From Grifola frondosa (lineage: Eukaryota; Basidiomycota; Agaricomycetes; Polyporales; Grifolaceae): 64,000 nucleotides of DNA. The notes under the pieces are model-generated. The model had not been told where the DNA came from and ran no database searches. It saw only the letters and a program-made list of their open reading frames with translations. Shown here in pieces: positions 23,101-34,251 of this stretch (its first letter is position 1; every line of letters begins with the position of its first letter). The position numbers and the translations under genes were made by a program. Where the stretch lies: NCBI GenBank assembly GCA_001683735.1, contig LUGG01000056.1, forward strand, positions 1 to 64,000, written 5' to 3'.

Positions 23101-23811
23101 ATCATAGATGTAACCAATGTCATATGGAATACACTTCATAAAGCCTTTGAAATTGGATTGTGCAACTTTTAATAAATAATAATACTTCTCTCCTTGTAAT
23201 ACCACAATACCTACTCTACTCTTCCACTGCCTCACATGCAAATTTCAATGCCTTATTCATATTGTGTATCACTAAAAGGATCATAATGCAAAGTTAGCTT
23301 TTCAAACTAAATTTCTGAATTGAAGTAGATTTATGTATTATAATATCATCTGAACTTTTTGATCAAAATAAGCTATTTCTTGTTTACACTAAAAATATCA
23401 TCTAAAGATTCTCAAACTATGTATAGATTTGAGCTTTCATGATCTTTATTTATTATTTATCTATAGTGTGAAATCATTATTGACTGAGTCAATCTTGATA
23501 GACCAAGAAAAATATCAGTTGTAGTCACTTGAAGATACTGAGATTATTTAATTATTTTAGGCTTTTAGAGTAATTTTTATTATAAAGATATTAAAAACAT
23601 CTCAATAATATATAGATTATTAATAGTATTGTTATAAATATAAAAATGAAATTAAGTCCAAATATAAGAGTAGTGCTTATTTATACTATAATACCAGCAG
23701 AATTCTGATCATAAAGATAAGCTCTAGCTAAAAGAGGATTAATACTATAGCTGTGACTTGCTACACTAAAGATAATGAATACTTTATAGGGAGAGTAACT
23801 GAATAATTATT
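20133..23811. other. AT-rich stretch; coding traces on the minus strand at 21,280-22,090
   Basis: Mostly AT-rich DNA without features. Between about 22,090 and 21,280 the minus strand shows interrupted coding sequence (DNCAPTPPDTMIVDLTTASN; MMWAFVMHDLERQKQSAKSF) whose composition is unlike its surroundings. It could be a retroelement gag or protease relic, but no diagnostic motif remains. Confidence 0.35.
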
Positions 23812-24192
23812 TAGTGTTGCTGCAGCTAAGTCAGACCTAAATGATATATGACTCATAACTTGTGCAATTTTTCAGATATAATAGTAATCTTGCATTCATT
23901 TTGTAGCTGAGATATAGTACCATATCTTGCCAAAGATTAAAATGTTATACCTTGTATTAATGGAGGTATGGCCAAACAGCCGATTGCAAAGTCCGACTTT
24001 TTAATCAGCTTTTTTTACCAATGCAACTGAAATTGAAACATATCAAAGACAATTATGCAAATGGTTGTGTTACATTCAAATACATATACATCTTAGCTAT
24101 TAATTTCAATTAAGATCATGTCATTAGCTGCAAAACTCACATCAGAATATCTAAAAAGCTGAAACAGGTGTGACTAAGCCATGGCAACACTA
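23812..24192 (-). mobile_element. TA-flanked MITE, copy 3 (inverted)
   Basis: A 377-bp copy in the opposite orientation to copies 1 and 2: left end GTGTTGCTGCAGCTAAGTCA, right end TGACTAAGCCATGGCAACAC, TA on both sides. The internal sequence is the reverse complement of the other two along the whole length. Confidence 0.85.
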
Positions 24193-25341
24193 TAATCATT
24201 TGATATTAATGATGACATATCAATGTTTCAGAATTTATATATATTTAATGATGCTACAGATAACAATCCAAGCGAACTGGAAGATTGAAAGCACAAATAA
24301 AGTCTGATGTGCCACAGTAACATAACAAGCTAGATGCACCTGCAAAAAATACTGGATACATCAAAATTCTTCATAACAACAACCTAAAATTAATAGCAGC
24401 AGTGAAAATGTTTAACACTAACATTGTGAAGAACAGAGATAAGCACCTGATTTGAAAGGTTCATACCCCAATTTAATCAAGTATGAACTTCTTACCTTTA
24501 TAACTAGACACAGTGAAAAATATTTCACTGCAATTGGATGCATGCTATACCATAGCATTTATCTACTATGCAAAAGAGTATCTATATATGTACATGTGCA
24601 GGACTGACGTGGTCTGCTGCACACTCTGCTGGGTGCTTGCCCTATCTGGCCAGATAGTGCAATGTCCACCAGACTTTTAACTTTTTGCTCATGTTGGAGT
24701 TAGCAAGAGGGTATTAGTGCTAGTTTGAATTAGACAGTAGTATTGTCATTACATGTCAATGCAAATCAATCCATGTATTATTGTCTTCTCACTGCACTTT
24801 GTGCTTCTACATTAATAGAATACCTTAAGCACTAAATTGGGCAGTCACAAAGACTGCTTGCAGAAGTCCTTTAAGCCAAATTTTCTCAGAAACTTTGTTA
24901 CTGAACACCCGCAAAATATCTTTCTTTGAAAACAGGCTTATTAGTCATAGGTGGGTCTTTCTGCCTTTCTAGGTTACAGACACTCCAGACTGCTCGAGCA
25001 CCGATATTTGAAAATAAAAGAAAATTGGTGTGGTCAAACCTTTCCGAAATCTCTATGATCTGTATTTGAAGGAAATCAGAACCGTGAAAAAAACTGGTGC
25101 AGCCTAGATTTTCCGGAAACCCTGTCACTTAGAAAGAGACATTTTTCACATTGAGAAGTGACGATGAGCAAAACCTGGTTGTATACACTCATATACTATA
25201 CGACTACCATCGCAGGTATAACACAGAGTATGATAATCAATGGGGAGGTGTGTGAACCAGCTGCAGTACCATACTTTCTTCGGCTTGTAACAATAACGAA
25301 CAACTTTTCTACCAGATTCAATACTACATGCCTGACCCCAG
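24193..25341. other. AT-rich to genic transition
   Basis: AT-rich DNA to about 24,900. From there composition becomes mixed, and two loosely similar segments occur at about 25,030 and 25,085 (ctttccgaaat / ttttccggaaa). It ends as the 3' flank of the CCCH gene. No gene was recognised. Confidence 0.4.
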
Positions 25342-27719
25342 CTATTCCATACTAAACAGATCGTCATCGTCACCGGTCACTACCGGACCACTCAGAGGAC
25401 TGAGGGTACCTTGGGCATGATATCCCCTCCCACTTGGATTTCGAGGGCCTAACCCTGATGGAGCTGCGTTAGCACCTGTTGAACCGTGGTCAGAAGAAGC
25501 CGCGGCCCAAGGAGTAGTAAAACATGTAAACTTACGGGACGCCGCAGCAGAATACGACAGTCGCGAGAACATGGCTCCCAAATTGCCCGCTGATGTTCCT
25601 GGGGCGACAGGAGTATTCGGTGAGATCTGCGACGTCTGAAGATGCTCCAGTAAATTTCCAGCATTTGGGGACATGCCGGTCCAATCTCCCGAGGTACTGT
25701 GTCCATGACCGAGTTGTCCAGGACTGAAGGCGCCGGATGTGGAAGGAGACGCAATCACGGGTGGAGGCAAAGCATGAATTCGCGAATAGCCGGCGGCGAG
25801 ACCCTGTGGCAAACTTTGTCCCGGGCATGAGCTTGTAAAGCACGAGCTGACGGAGACAAGGCACTGCGGCGATCATCGAGATCCTGCACGAACGCGCTGC
25901 TTCCTGCAGGTATGGGACGGCCAGAAGGACGTTGAGATGAATGAGAGAGGTAGGGATCACCGGGTGCATGATCGAAGGGAGAGCGGGTCCCGAATGCACC
26001 AGAACGTGGCGGAGAAAGCGCGGCTCCATTGAGACCTGGTCCGTATGCGCTGGACGACAGAGTGTGAGATACAGCAGCACCAGAAGTCGCAGAAGGGTAC
26101 AGGGACGTCATGCCCAGGTTGGACCTTTGAGCCTTCGAGTTGAGGTAGTGGTGAAGGCCAGGAAGGAAAGCTGCAGATGCATTCGAAGGAGAGAGCATGT
26201 CCTCTCCTGATCTTCCCGCTAACCCTGAATTAGACTGGAACGAGCTTGGAGTACCGTTGCCTAAACCACCGCCTATGGGATGACTGCCTGCGAAGCCACC
26301 ATCCGGAGACCCAACCGCAGGGTTACCTATATCTGCCCATATTGATCTGATATCCTGCAGAAGCGATGGCGCGGGCACAGAGCGCGAATATCTATGATGT
26401 GCCTCAGCAGTAGACCTTTGACCACTGACCTCTCGCTCGCCAGAACATTAGGACGAGCGCCATTGGTGCGCGACAATCGCCGAGACCTTTCCTCCGGCGT
26501 GAGGAGATCAGTTAGCGAGCTAGGCAAGAATTCCTCCAGATCCTCATCTTCAACGACCACCTCTTCTGCGACAATCCCATTCATCCTCCGTGTTTGAATG
26601 CGGTCAGACGACCAAGTCATCATCGCTCCAAGGGAGGCAGAAATGCCCGATCTTGTCTTAAAGTCGTTCGACGCGTCATCCTTGTCAGCAAGAATGAACA
26701 CCGACTGAGTGCCGGGAGCAGAGAATGGGGAGGTAGAGATTCCTTGGCCCTGAGGAGAGGTGCCAGGAGAGAAACCGTTAATACGGGATGGTTGAGTCGC
26801 GGATGGCGAAGAGCGAGGCGGAGAACCGATTGGGCCAAGGTCGATGACCGGAGTCCCGTCGTTCACGCGGCGAGGAGCTGAAGGGACACTAGGAGGCAGC
26901 GGCGAGGGCGCTGTATGTTCAACGTCAGAAGGCTGCTCGGACTGATCATCCTGGATGGAATCCTGAGCATTCGTGGACAGATCGCCCGGGCTTGTCGCGG
27001 TCGGCTTGCCGTGCGCTGGAGCACTGGGCAGTTGATTAGTCTCGTCCGGCAGCCCAAACGAGGCAAAGTCGGTATCCTTCACTGGAGGTGCAGGAGCAGG
27101 AGGAGATAGAGTAGCTTTTAGTGGCATAGGAATTGGGGGACCGGTGTTGCCTGAGACAGCACGGGTGGGCGCAGTAGATCCGGAAAGCAATGCATTGCGG
27201 CTCTGGGATCCTCCACCACTACCATTCTGCGACGAGTTCTTATGCATTCTCCCGGCTCTTGCGCCGTCCTTTCCAGCACTCCCTCCAGCACTTGAGGAAT
27301 TAGCGGCAAGCTGCGCAGCCTTTTTATTCTTTCTGTCCATGGACATGCTCTGGCCGGGAAGGATATGGGCCAAAGCGCACTTGTGGCCGAATTTGCAATT
27401 GCCCTTCACGAACCACGCACAGACTTCCTTTTGCTGCCCGGGTTCTAAAACTGATGGGAGAAGGGACAGGAAGAGCCTGCGGTGCAAGAACCGACTCTAA
27501 AAAATTTGCATGGGACATGGGAGAGATCCTTGGCTAATTCAAGCATGAAATAGAGATATTTGAGGCAAATGGAGAGAATCTATGATTGTCAGACATACTC
27601 TTGGAGGGACCTTTGGCTTTTGAACCCTTGTCCTTTTCTCTGTCCTTGTCTCTATCGACGTCCCTGGTGGAGTCGGAGAGGGATTCAGTGTCCTTCTGTT
27701 TATTGTCAGAAGTGGGCAT
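25342..27719 (-). CDS. Double CCCH zinc-finger protein (Lee1/Cps3-like)
   Basis: Exon 1 (27719-27599) is Asp/Lys/Arg-rich; a 65-nt intron (27598-27534) follows. The next exon opens with a first finger, CKFFRVGSCTAGSSCPFSH (C-x7-C-x5-C-x3-H), and after a frame break a second, CAWFVKGNCKFGHKCALAH of the same spacing. The rest is long, Ser/Pro-rich and disordered, with blocks such as EEFLPSSLTDLLTPEER and PAPSLLQDIRSIWADIG, ending VTGDDDDLFSME. The architecture fits the fungal Lee1/Cps3 group, presumed RNA-binding. Frame breaks: one T missing at 27447-27450, one C missing at 25820-25826, and a 39-nt stretch near 26400 that is either a very short intron or a third break. A 60-nt in-frame intron near the C terminus is likely (GTAAGT). 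It shares a 292-bp divergent promoter with the MAP kinase. Confidence 0.8.
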
Positions 27720-28011
27720 TGAATGGAATATTGAAGAGAATGGGGGAGAGCTGAGAGAGGATGAGGGAAGGAAGGTGGCCGATGGCGCAAATTGGGGGAG
27801 GTGAGGGCGGCGAAGACAGAACCACTCAACGTGAAGCTCCCAAAGAGGGAAGTTGCGTAGACGCCCTATTGGCGCCCATATAATTGGCGCCGTCGGCAGG
27901 CTCCATGGCGAGCCAACCTCAGCCGTGGCTCATATTCAAAGTCACACTACTCCCTCTTCCGCCTTCATTGTCAATCGTCGTCCCTCATCTTTCTCCCAGG
28001 TTTTATACCCT
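27720..28011. promoter_or_regulatory. Divergent promoter between CCCH gene and MAP kinase
   Basis: 292 bp separate the two start codons. It contains the nonamer ATTGGCGCC twice (27868 and 27881), giving two inverted CCAAT cores and two GGCGCC palindromes about one helical turn apart. Co-regulation is an inference. Confidence 0.5.
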
Positions 28012-29673
<1,662 letters not shown>

Positions 29674-30023
29674 TAATTGCATGGAAACAGCGTCGTTCGT
29701 ATGGCCATCGATTGAAATTACGAGAATGTTTATACCCCCGTCAAAGACGTCACTGGGACTTATATGTATAAAGTATAATATATGCATGTGTCTTTTCCAC
29801 AAGATTCGCAACGGCTGGTCGATGTGCACGGGACGAGATGCATGTCCTGACTTTGAGGTTGTTGAGAAGCCCCGATTGGCCTCGTCAGAAGAATATGACA
29901 CAAGTATATCTATCAACTGGAGACATAATCATGTTCTGCAACTTTCCATCCCTCAATCGTGTCCACTCGTGTGTAGCTCACCCACGTCCCCAACCTTCAC
30001 CAAGGTGTGCTCCCCGGCCCCCA
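29674..30023. other. Intergenic, 3' flank of the MAP kinase
   Basis: Nothing recognisable beyond the 3' untranslated region of the kinase gene and the upstream flank of the pseudogene. Confidence 0.4.
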
Positions 30024-31561
30024 ATGTCCACCACTGATGAACAGTGCATAGATTGGCATCATTGGCGCCCGCTCGATGGGCTCCAATATGGCCATGAAAA
30101 CGACCTCTATGTCTTCGTTTTTGACATCACCGGCGACAGCATCGACCGTCTCCACGACACCATCCAAGGCGAGCTCGAGCCCAACCTACATTCCCGCATT
30201 ACAGGGCTTAAAGACGTCAAACCCTTCATGGATAGCCTCTGCGGTGCCAATGCGCCCAGGTTCTTCGTCTCTGATATCGCCACGGTGGCACAGTAGACAA
30301 GGTCATCCAGCAGATCCGCGAGTATTTCACCAACGGAGACATTATTCTGGATGGCGGAAACGAGTTGTACCGAAATGCCAAGCATCGCCAGTAGGAGCTC
30401 CAGCCGCATGGTGTGCATTCCATGGGGGTCTCGGGCGAGTATCAGTTTGCTCGTCGTGGCCATCCATCTCGTCGAGCGGTGATAGGAAGCGTTCTGCGTC
30501 TCTCAAAGAAGTTCGCCGCTAAAGATCTGAAGACTAGACAGCCATGCACGACCAACCTCGGTCCTGCTGGGTGCGTGAAGATGGTACACAATGGCATCGA
30601 GCAAGGCATTCTTGGGATCATCAACAGACTGTGGGAGATACCATTCAACTGCCTCCACATGAATCTGGATGAGTTTCCAGATTTTCAGATAATGGGAGAA
30701 CGAGGGGGAGCTCTACGCGCTATATTCCATTTCGTCGCCAGTTGGAACTCATGTGTCTGAAATGAAACTTTCTTGGGATCGGGGCAGATATTTGTGAACG
30801 CTACAAAAGAAACGGTTCGTCCAAGCATGAGATCCAGGACAAGGTCGTCCAAGATGCGAATGACACCGAAGGCAATAAGTTCAGCGACGGCGATTCGAGC
30901 GCATATACTCACGTCGTTGTCACATAGGCACGGGCATATTGTCGGTCATAAAGACAGCCAGATGTCGGGTCTCTACACACATCATTGCGAGCGCGCATTT
31001 CTTCCATCGCCACCGCAGACCGCAATCAACGTCCTAAGAGAGCCCCGGAGAGGCCCTCGGGGTAGCGAAAAAGCCCTCAACACATCGACCCAAAATACCA
31101 TCATCAGACACCGGCGTTGCGCCGTCTGCTGCGCTTGTCTGGCGTCGTTTACGCAAGGATTAAATCTCTGGTCGTGCTCTATAGCGAAGACGAAGCACGC
31201 TTGGCCAACTGCATTCGAATCTGGAGGGAAAGGGGCATCATCCGGTCGGAATTCATTGCTGACCTGCTTCAGGCTGTGTTGGAAAAGGAAAATGGAGTTA
31301 CGGACATCCTCACTGAAACCGGTGGGGAGAAGAGATTCGGCGGAATACCGGCACAATGCATTGCACAAGGTGGTCGGCGTCGAGCTAGAGGGACGCGGTA
31401 GTTTGGGGCCAAATACTGGGTACAGATATAAGCTGACGAGACCATAGACCGACTCTCAGTGCCAGCCTGGAATACTTGAAGAATACTGCGCGGGAAAACA
31501 GCTGCCGAGCCAATTTATGGAAGCTGAGCTGGACTACTTGGCGCTCACTCGTACGACCTAA
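30024..31561 (+). pseudogene. GND1: 6-phosphogluconate dehydrogenase, decayed
   Basis: All major blocks of a fungal 6PGDH occur in order on the plus strand but in changing frames. These are the Rossmann part (SMGSNMAMK, then LYVFVFDITGD), GDIILDGGNELYRNAKHRQ, the substrate loop as MGVSGEYQFARRGHPS, KKFAAKDLKTRQPCTTN, the catalytic KMVHNGIEQG (30580-30610), VVQDANDTEG, ARLANCIRIWRERGIIRSEF and QFMEAELDYLALTRTT with stop at 31559. The Gly-Gly of the usual GVSGG motif is reduced and GPGGSGHYVKM is shortened to GPAGCVKM. More than six frame changes plus missing segments mark true decay, unlike the single breaks in neighbouring genes. The enzyme would have made NADPH in the pentose phosphate pathway; a functional copy is expected elsewhere. 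Confidence 0.85.
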
Positions 31562-32087
31562 AGGCCACCCACATATGTGTAAGCGTAGAGCTCAAAGCTG
31601 GAGATTGAGGGAAGTAGATTAAAACGCGAACATCACTTTGAGTGGAAAGCCGCATAGGGGCGCTAGAGTGGAGAAACGAATATGGAGGAGCTGTGCAGCG
31701 CAAGAGCAGCACACGAGCGGCGCACGAACGGCGCATGAACAGCGTGATAGTCGTCGTCGACCGGTTGTAACTAGCTTAAGAAGGGGCTAGAGAGCGGGCT
31801 AGAGAGGGCAGTAGACCAGAGCTATAGAGGACGTCGGCAATGGATAAACGGAATCAGGACGTCGGTGGCTCGGAGTCGGATGGCGGAGAGCACGTGAGCA
31901 CGTGAAAGTGGGGGTGACTATAAGAGGAACGGCTTTCATAGCGCAGAGCCTGGAGTTGCTCTCGCCTTTTCGGAAACGACACGGATGTCTAGTCGACCCC
32001 GCCTCTGATTCATTCATCTACCCCGCTTTCTCCCTTATGCACTCGCCGTGCCCCATCCTTGCCCCACACTCCAGCTAACAACCAGCC
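31562..32087. other. Intergenic, probable promoter of the PDH kinase
   Basis: No gene seen. A short purine-rich, imperfectly repeated segment (gcagcacacgagcggcgcac and similar) lies at 31,695-31,745. Confidence 0.4.
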
Positions 32088-33858
32088 ATGTTTCGCATCT
32101 CCCCCGGCCTCTGGGACAGGATCCACCACTTTGCGTCTTTTCCCCAGACCGGAGGTCAGTCATGCATCTTCTTCCTTCGCTTTCCATCTGCTTAATCCCG
32201 CCTTTGCCATAGTGTCTTTGCAGCAGATGGTTCTGTTCGGCCAGAACCCAAGTCAGGGGACCTTGCTCAGAGCCAGTCAGTTCTTGCTCGGTACGTTTGA
32301 TCCCCCGCCGCTCGTGTGATCCTTTTCCTGACTGCATGCAGAGGAACTGCCGGTACGCCTTGCTCACAGGGTGAAGGAACTGGACCAACTACCCCACAGC
32401 TTGGATGAGATGCCCTCCATTAACAAAGTCAAGGACTGGTACGCGCAGTCCTTCGAGGTGCGTTCTCTGTGCACGCCGTCTCACTGCTCCTCGCTCATTC
32501 CCCTCCTAGGAGCTGATCAACTTCCCCCCAATAAGTTTGCCTCCGCACGTCCGCGAAGCCCTCATGGTACCCGCTGCTGATCACGTGTCACTACCGGAAT
32601 CCACCCCTAATCCCTCGCTGCCCTACTTCACCGATGACTACGGCCACCCTGCTTCCGGCCTCGGTATTGTCTCAACTCCGAAAAATGGAAACAATGGCAA
32701 TGGCAATTGCCAGAAGAAGCGCATTCCGATGGAACGAAGGTGAGCTCCGTGCTCCTGCGTCAGCAAGTCAGCACACCCATCGCCTGCCGGCGGATCAGGT
32801 ACTTTGCAAACACGTCTCACGTGAATTGGCCGCCGGAAGTCCGTGATTACAACCGACAATTCACGAAGACCCTCGAGGCGATCAAGAAGCGACATGACCC
32901 CACGGTAACCACCGTAGCGCAGGGTGTTCTCGAGTGGAAACGAAGTCGGAACGCGAGGAACATCAACCTCGACGTGCAGCATTGGTTGGATCGGTTTTAT
33001 TTGTCGCGCATTGGGATTCGGTTCCTCATTGGTCAACGTGAGTGCATCCCCAGCGTCCTCGTCTCTCTCTAATCCCTCTGCAGACATCGCCTTGAACACT
33101 CTGCAGCCACATCCCGATTATGTGGGAATCATCTGCACAAGAGCTGTGAGACATCTCTCGATCATCTCTCCCCATTTCCGTCCCTGATCTTCGGCCCGCA
33201 GAATGTACATGATATTGTGCACGAGGCGATCGAAAATGCGCGGTAAGTGCCGAGGCCCACCCTCGTTGCTGAGATGTCCTGATCGCGTTGCCGCTGTCCA
33301 GATTCGTTTGCGAAGAGCACTATTCCATGTTCAAGGGACCACCTGTGCAGCTGATATGCCCGAAAGACCTGCACTTTGCCTACGTCCCGGGACACCTATC
33401 GCACATCTGCTTTGAGCTGCTCAAAAACTCGCTCCGCGCGGTGGTCGAGCGGTACGGGCCCGAAAACGAAGACCACTTTCCGCCGATCAAGGTCATCGTC
33501 GTCGAGGGCAAGGAGGACATCACGATCAAGATTTCTGACGAGGGCGGCGGATCGCGCGCAGCGCGATTCCGCTGATCTGGACGTACATGTATACCACGAT
33601 GGAGGGGCAGAACATCGACCAGGACTTTACCGCGAGCGATTTCAAGGCGCCCATGGCGGGCTTTGGATACGGGCTGCCGTTGTCGCGGCTGGTATGTCGA
33701 TCCGCGCGCTCATCGCGGTGCGGTGGCTAACCTGTTTTGCACGACAGTACGCGCGGTACTTTGGGGGCGACTTGCGCCTGATCTCGATGGACGGCTTTGG
33801 CACGGACGTTTACATCCACTTGAATCGGCTGTCGAGTAACAGGGAACCTTTGCCATGA
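32088..33858 (+). CDS. PDK: Mitochondrial pyruvate dehydrogenase kinase
   Basis: Nine exons: 32088-32154, 32213-32290, 32342-32457, 32510-32739, 32799-33037, 33084-33145, 33202-33242, 33302-33691, 33748-33858, about 444 residues. The BCDHK N-terminal domain begins QMVLFGQNPSQGTLLRASQF and includes RHDPTVTTVAQGVLEWK, FLDRFY-type and SRIGIRFLIGQHIALN blocks. The GHKL ATPase domain follows, with the N-box HICFELLKNSLRAVVE, G1 SDEGGG, G2 GFGYGLPLSRLYARYFGG and DGFGTDVYIHL. The enzyme phosphorylates E1-alpha of the pyruvate dehydrogenase complex and so restrains entry of pyruvate into the TCA cycle. A 40-residue Asn/Gly-rich insertion (32580-32720) is typical of fungal forms. One base is missing at 33549-33551 (GGCGGCGG-ATC), the only break; exon lengths sum to 3n-1, as expected. 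Confidence 0.93.
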
Positions 33859-34251
33859 CTGGAGGGATACCATGGGGGCTGAATTTACTGTAATATCATC
33901 ACTCCGCACAACATAACTATTCACACGTCTGTACCATTGCATTCCCACTGTACCAGTAATACTCCGCTTCGTCCACTATCTACCCTGTAATGCCATCGTT
34001 TTTCGAACACGAGTTCAGCGTCGTCGCATGAGCGCTAGGTTAGCCGACACCAAGTATATTGTCCAACTGAGCACCGACTGCGAACGAACGTGTACATGCG
34101 TGTATGTGCGTACTTCCGAGAAAGAGACCTTATGTATTCACTAGGATAGCTGCGTACGACCATGAAACATGCGGATAGCAAAACAGCGCGACGACTACGT
34201 ACAGAGAGAGAGAAAAGCGTATATATACACAGCAGGGCGCGCGGCGCGCGA
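33859..34251. other. Convergent intergenic region
   Basis: 3' flanks of the PDH kinase (+) and the photoreceptor (-). No other feature was seen. Confidence 0.4.

Noticed and set aside
23812..24192. Protein-coding potential of the third MITE copy
   Set aside because: All frames are short and the family is palindromic at its ends; it fits a non-coding MITE.
30773..31447. 224-codon plus-strand frame
   Set aside because: The 6PGDH-matching blocks of this stretch lie in other frames; the long frame is incidental.
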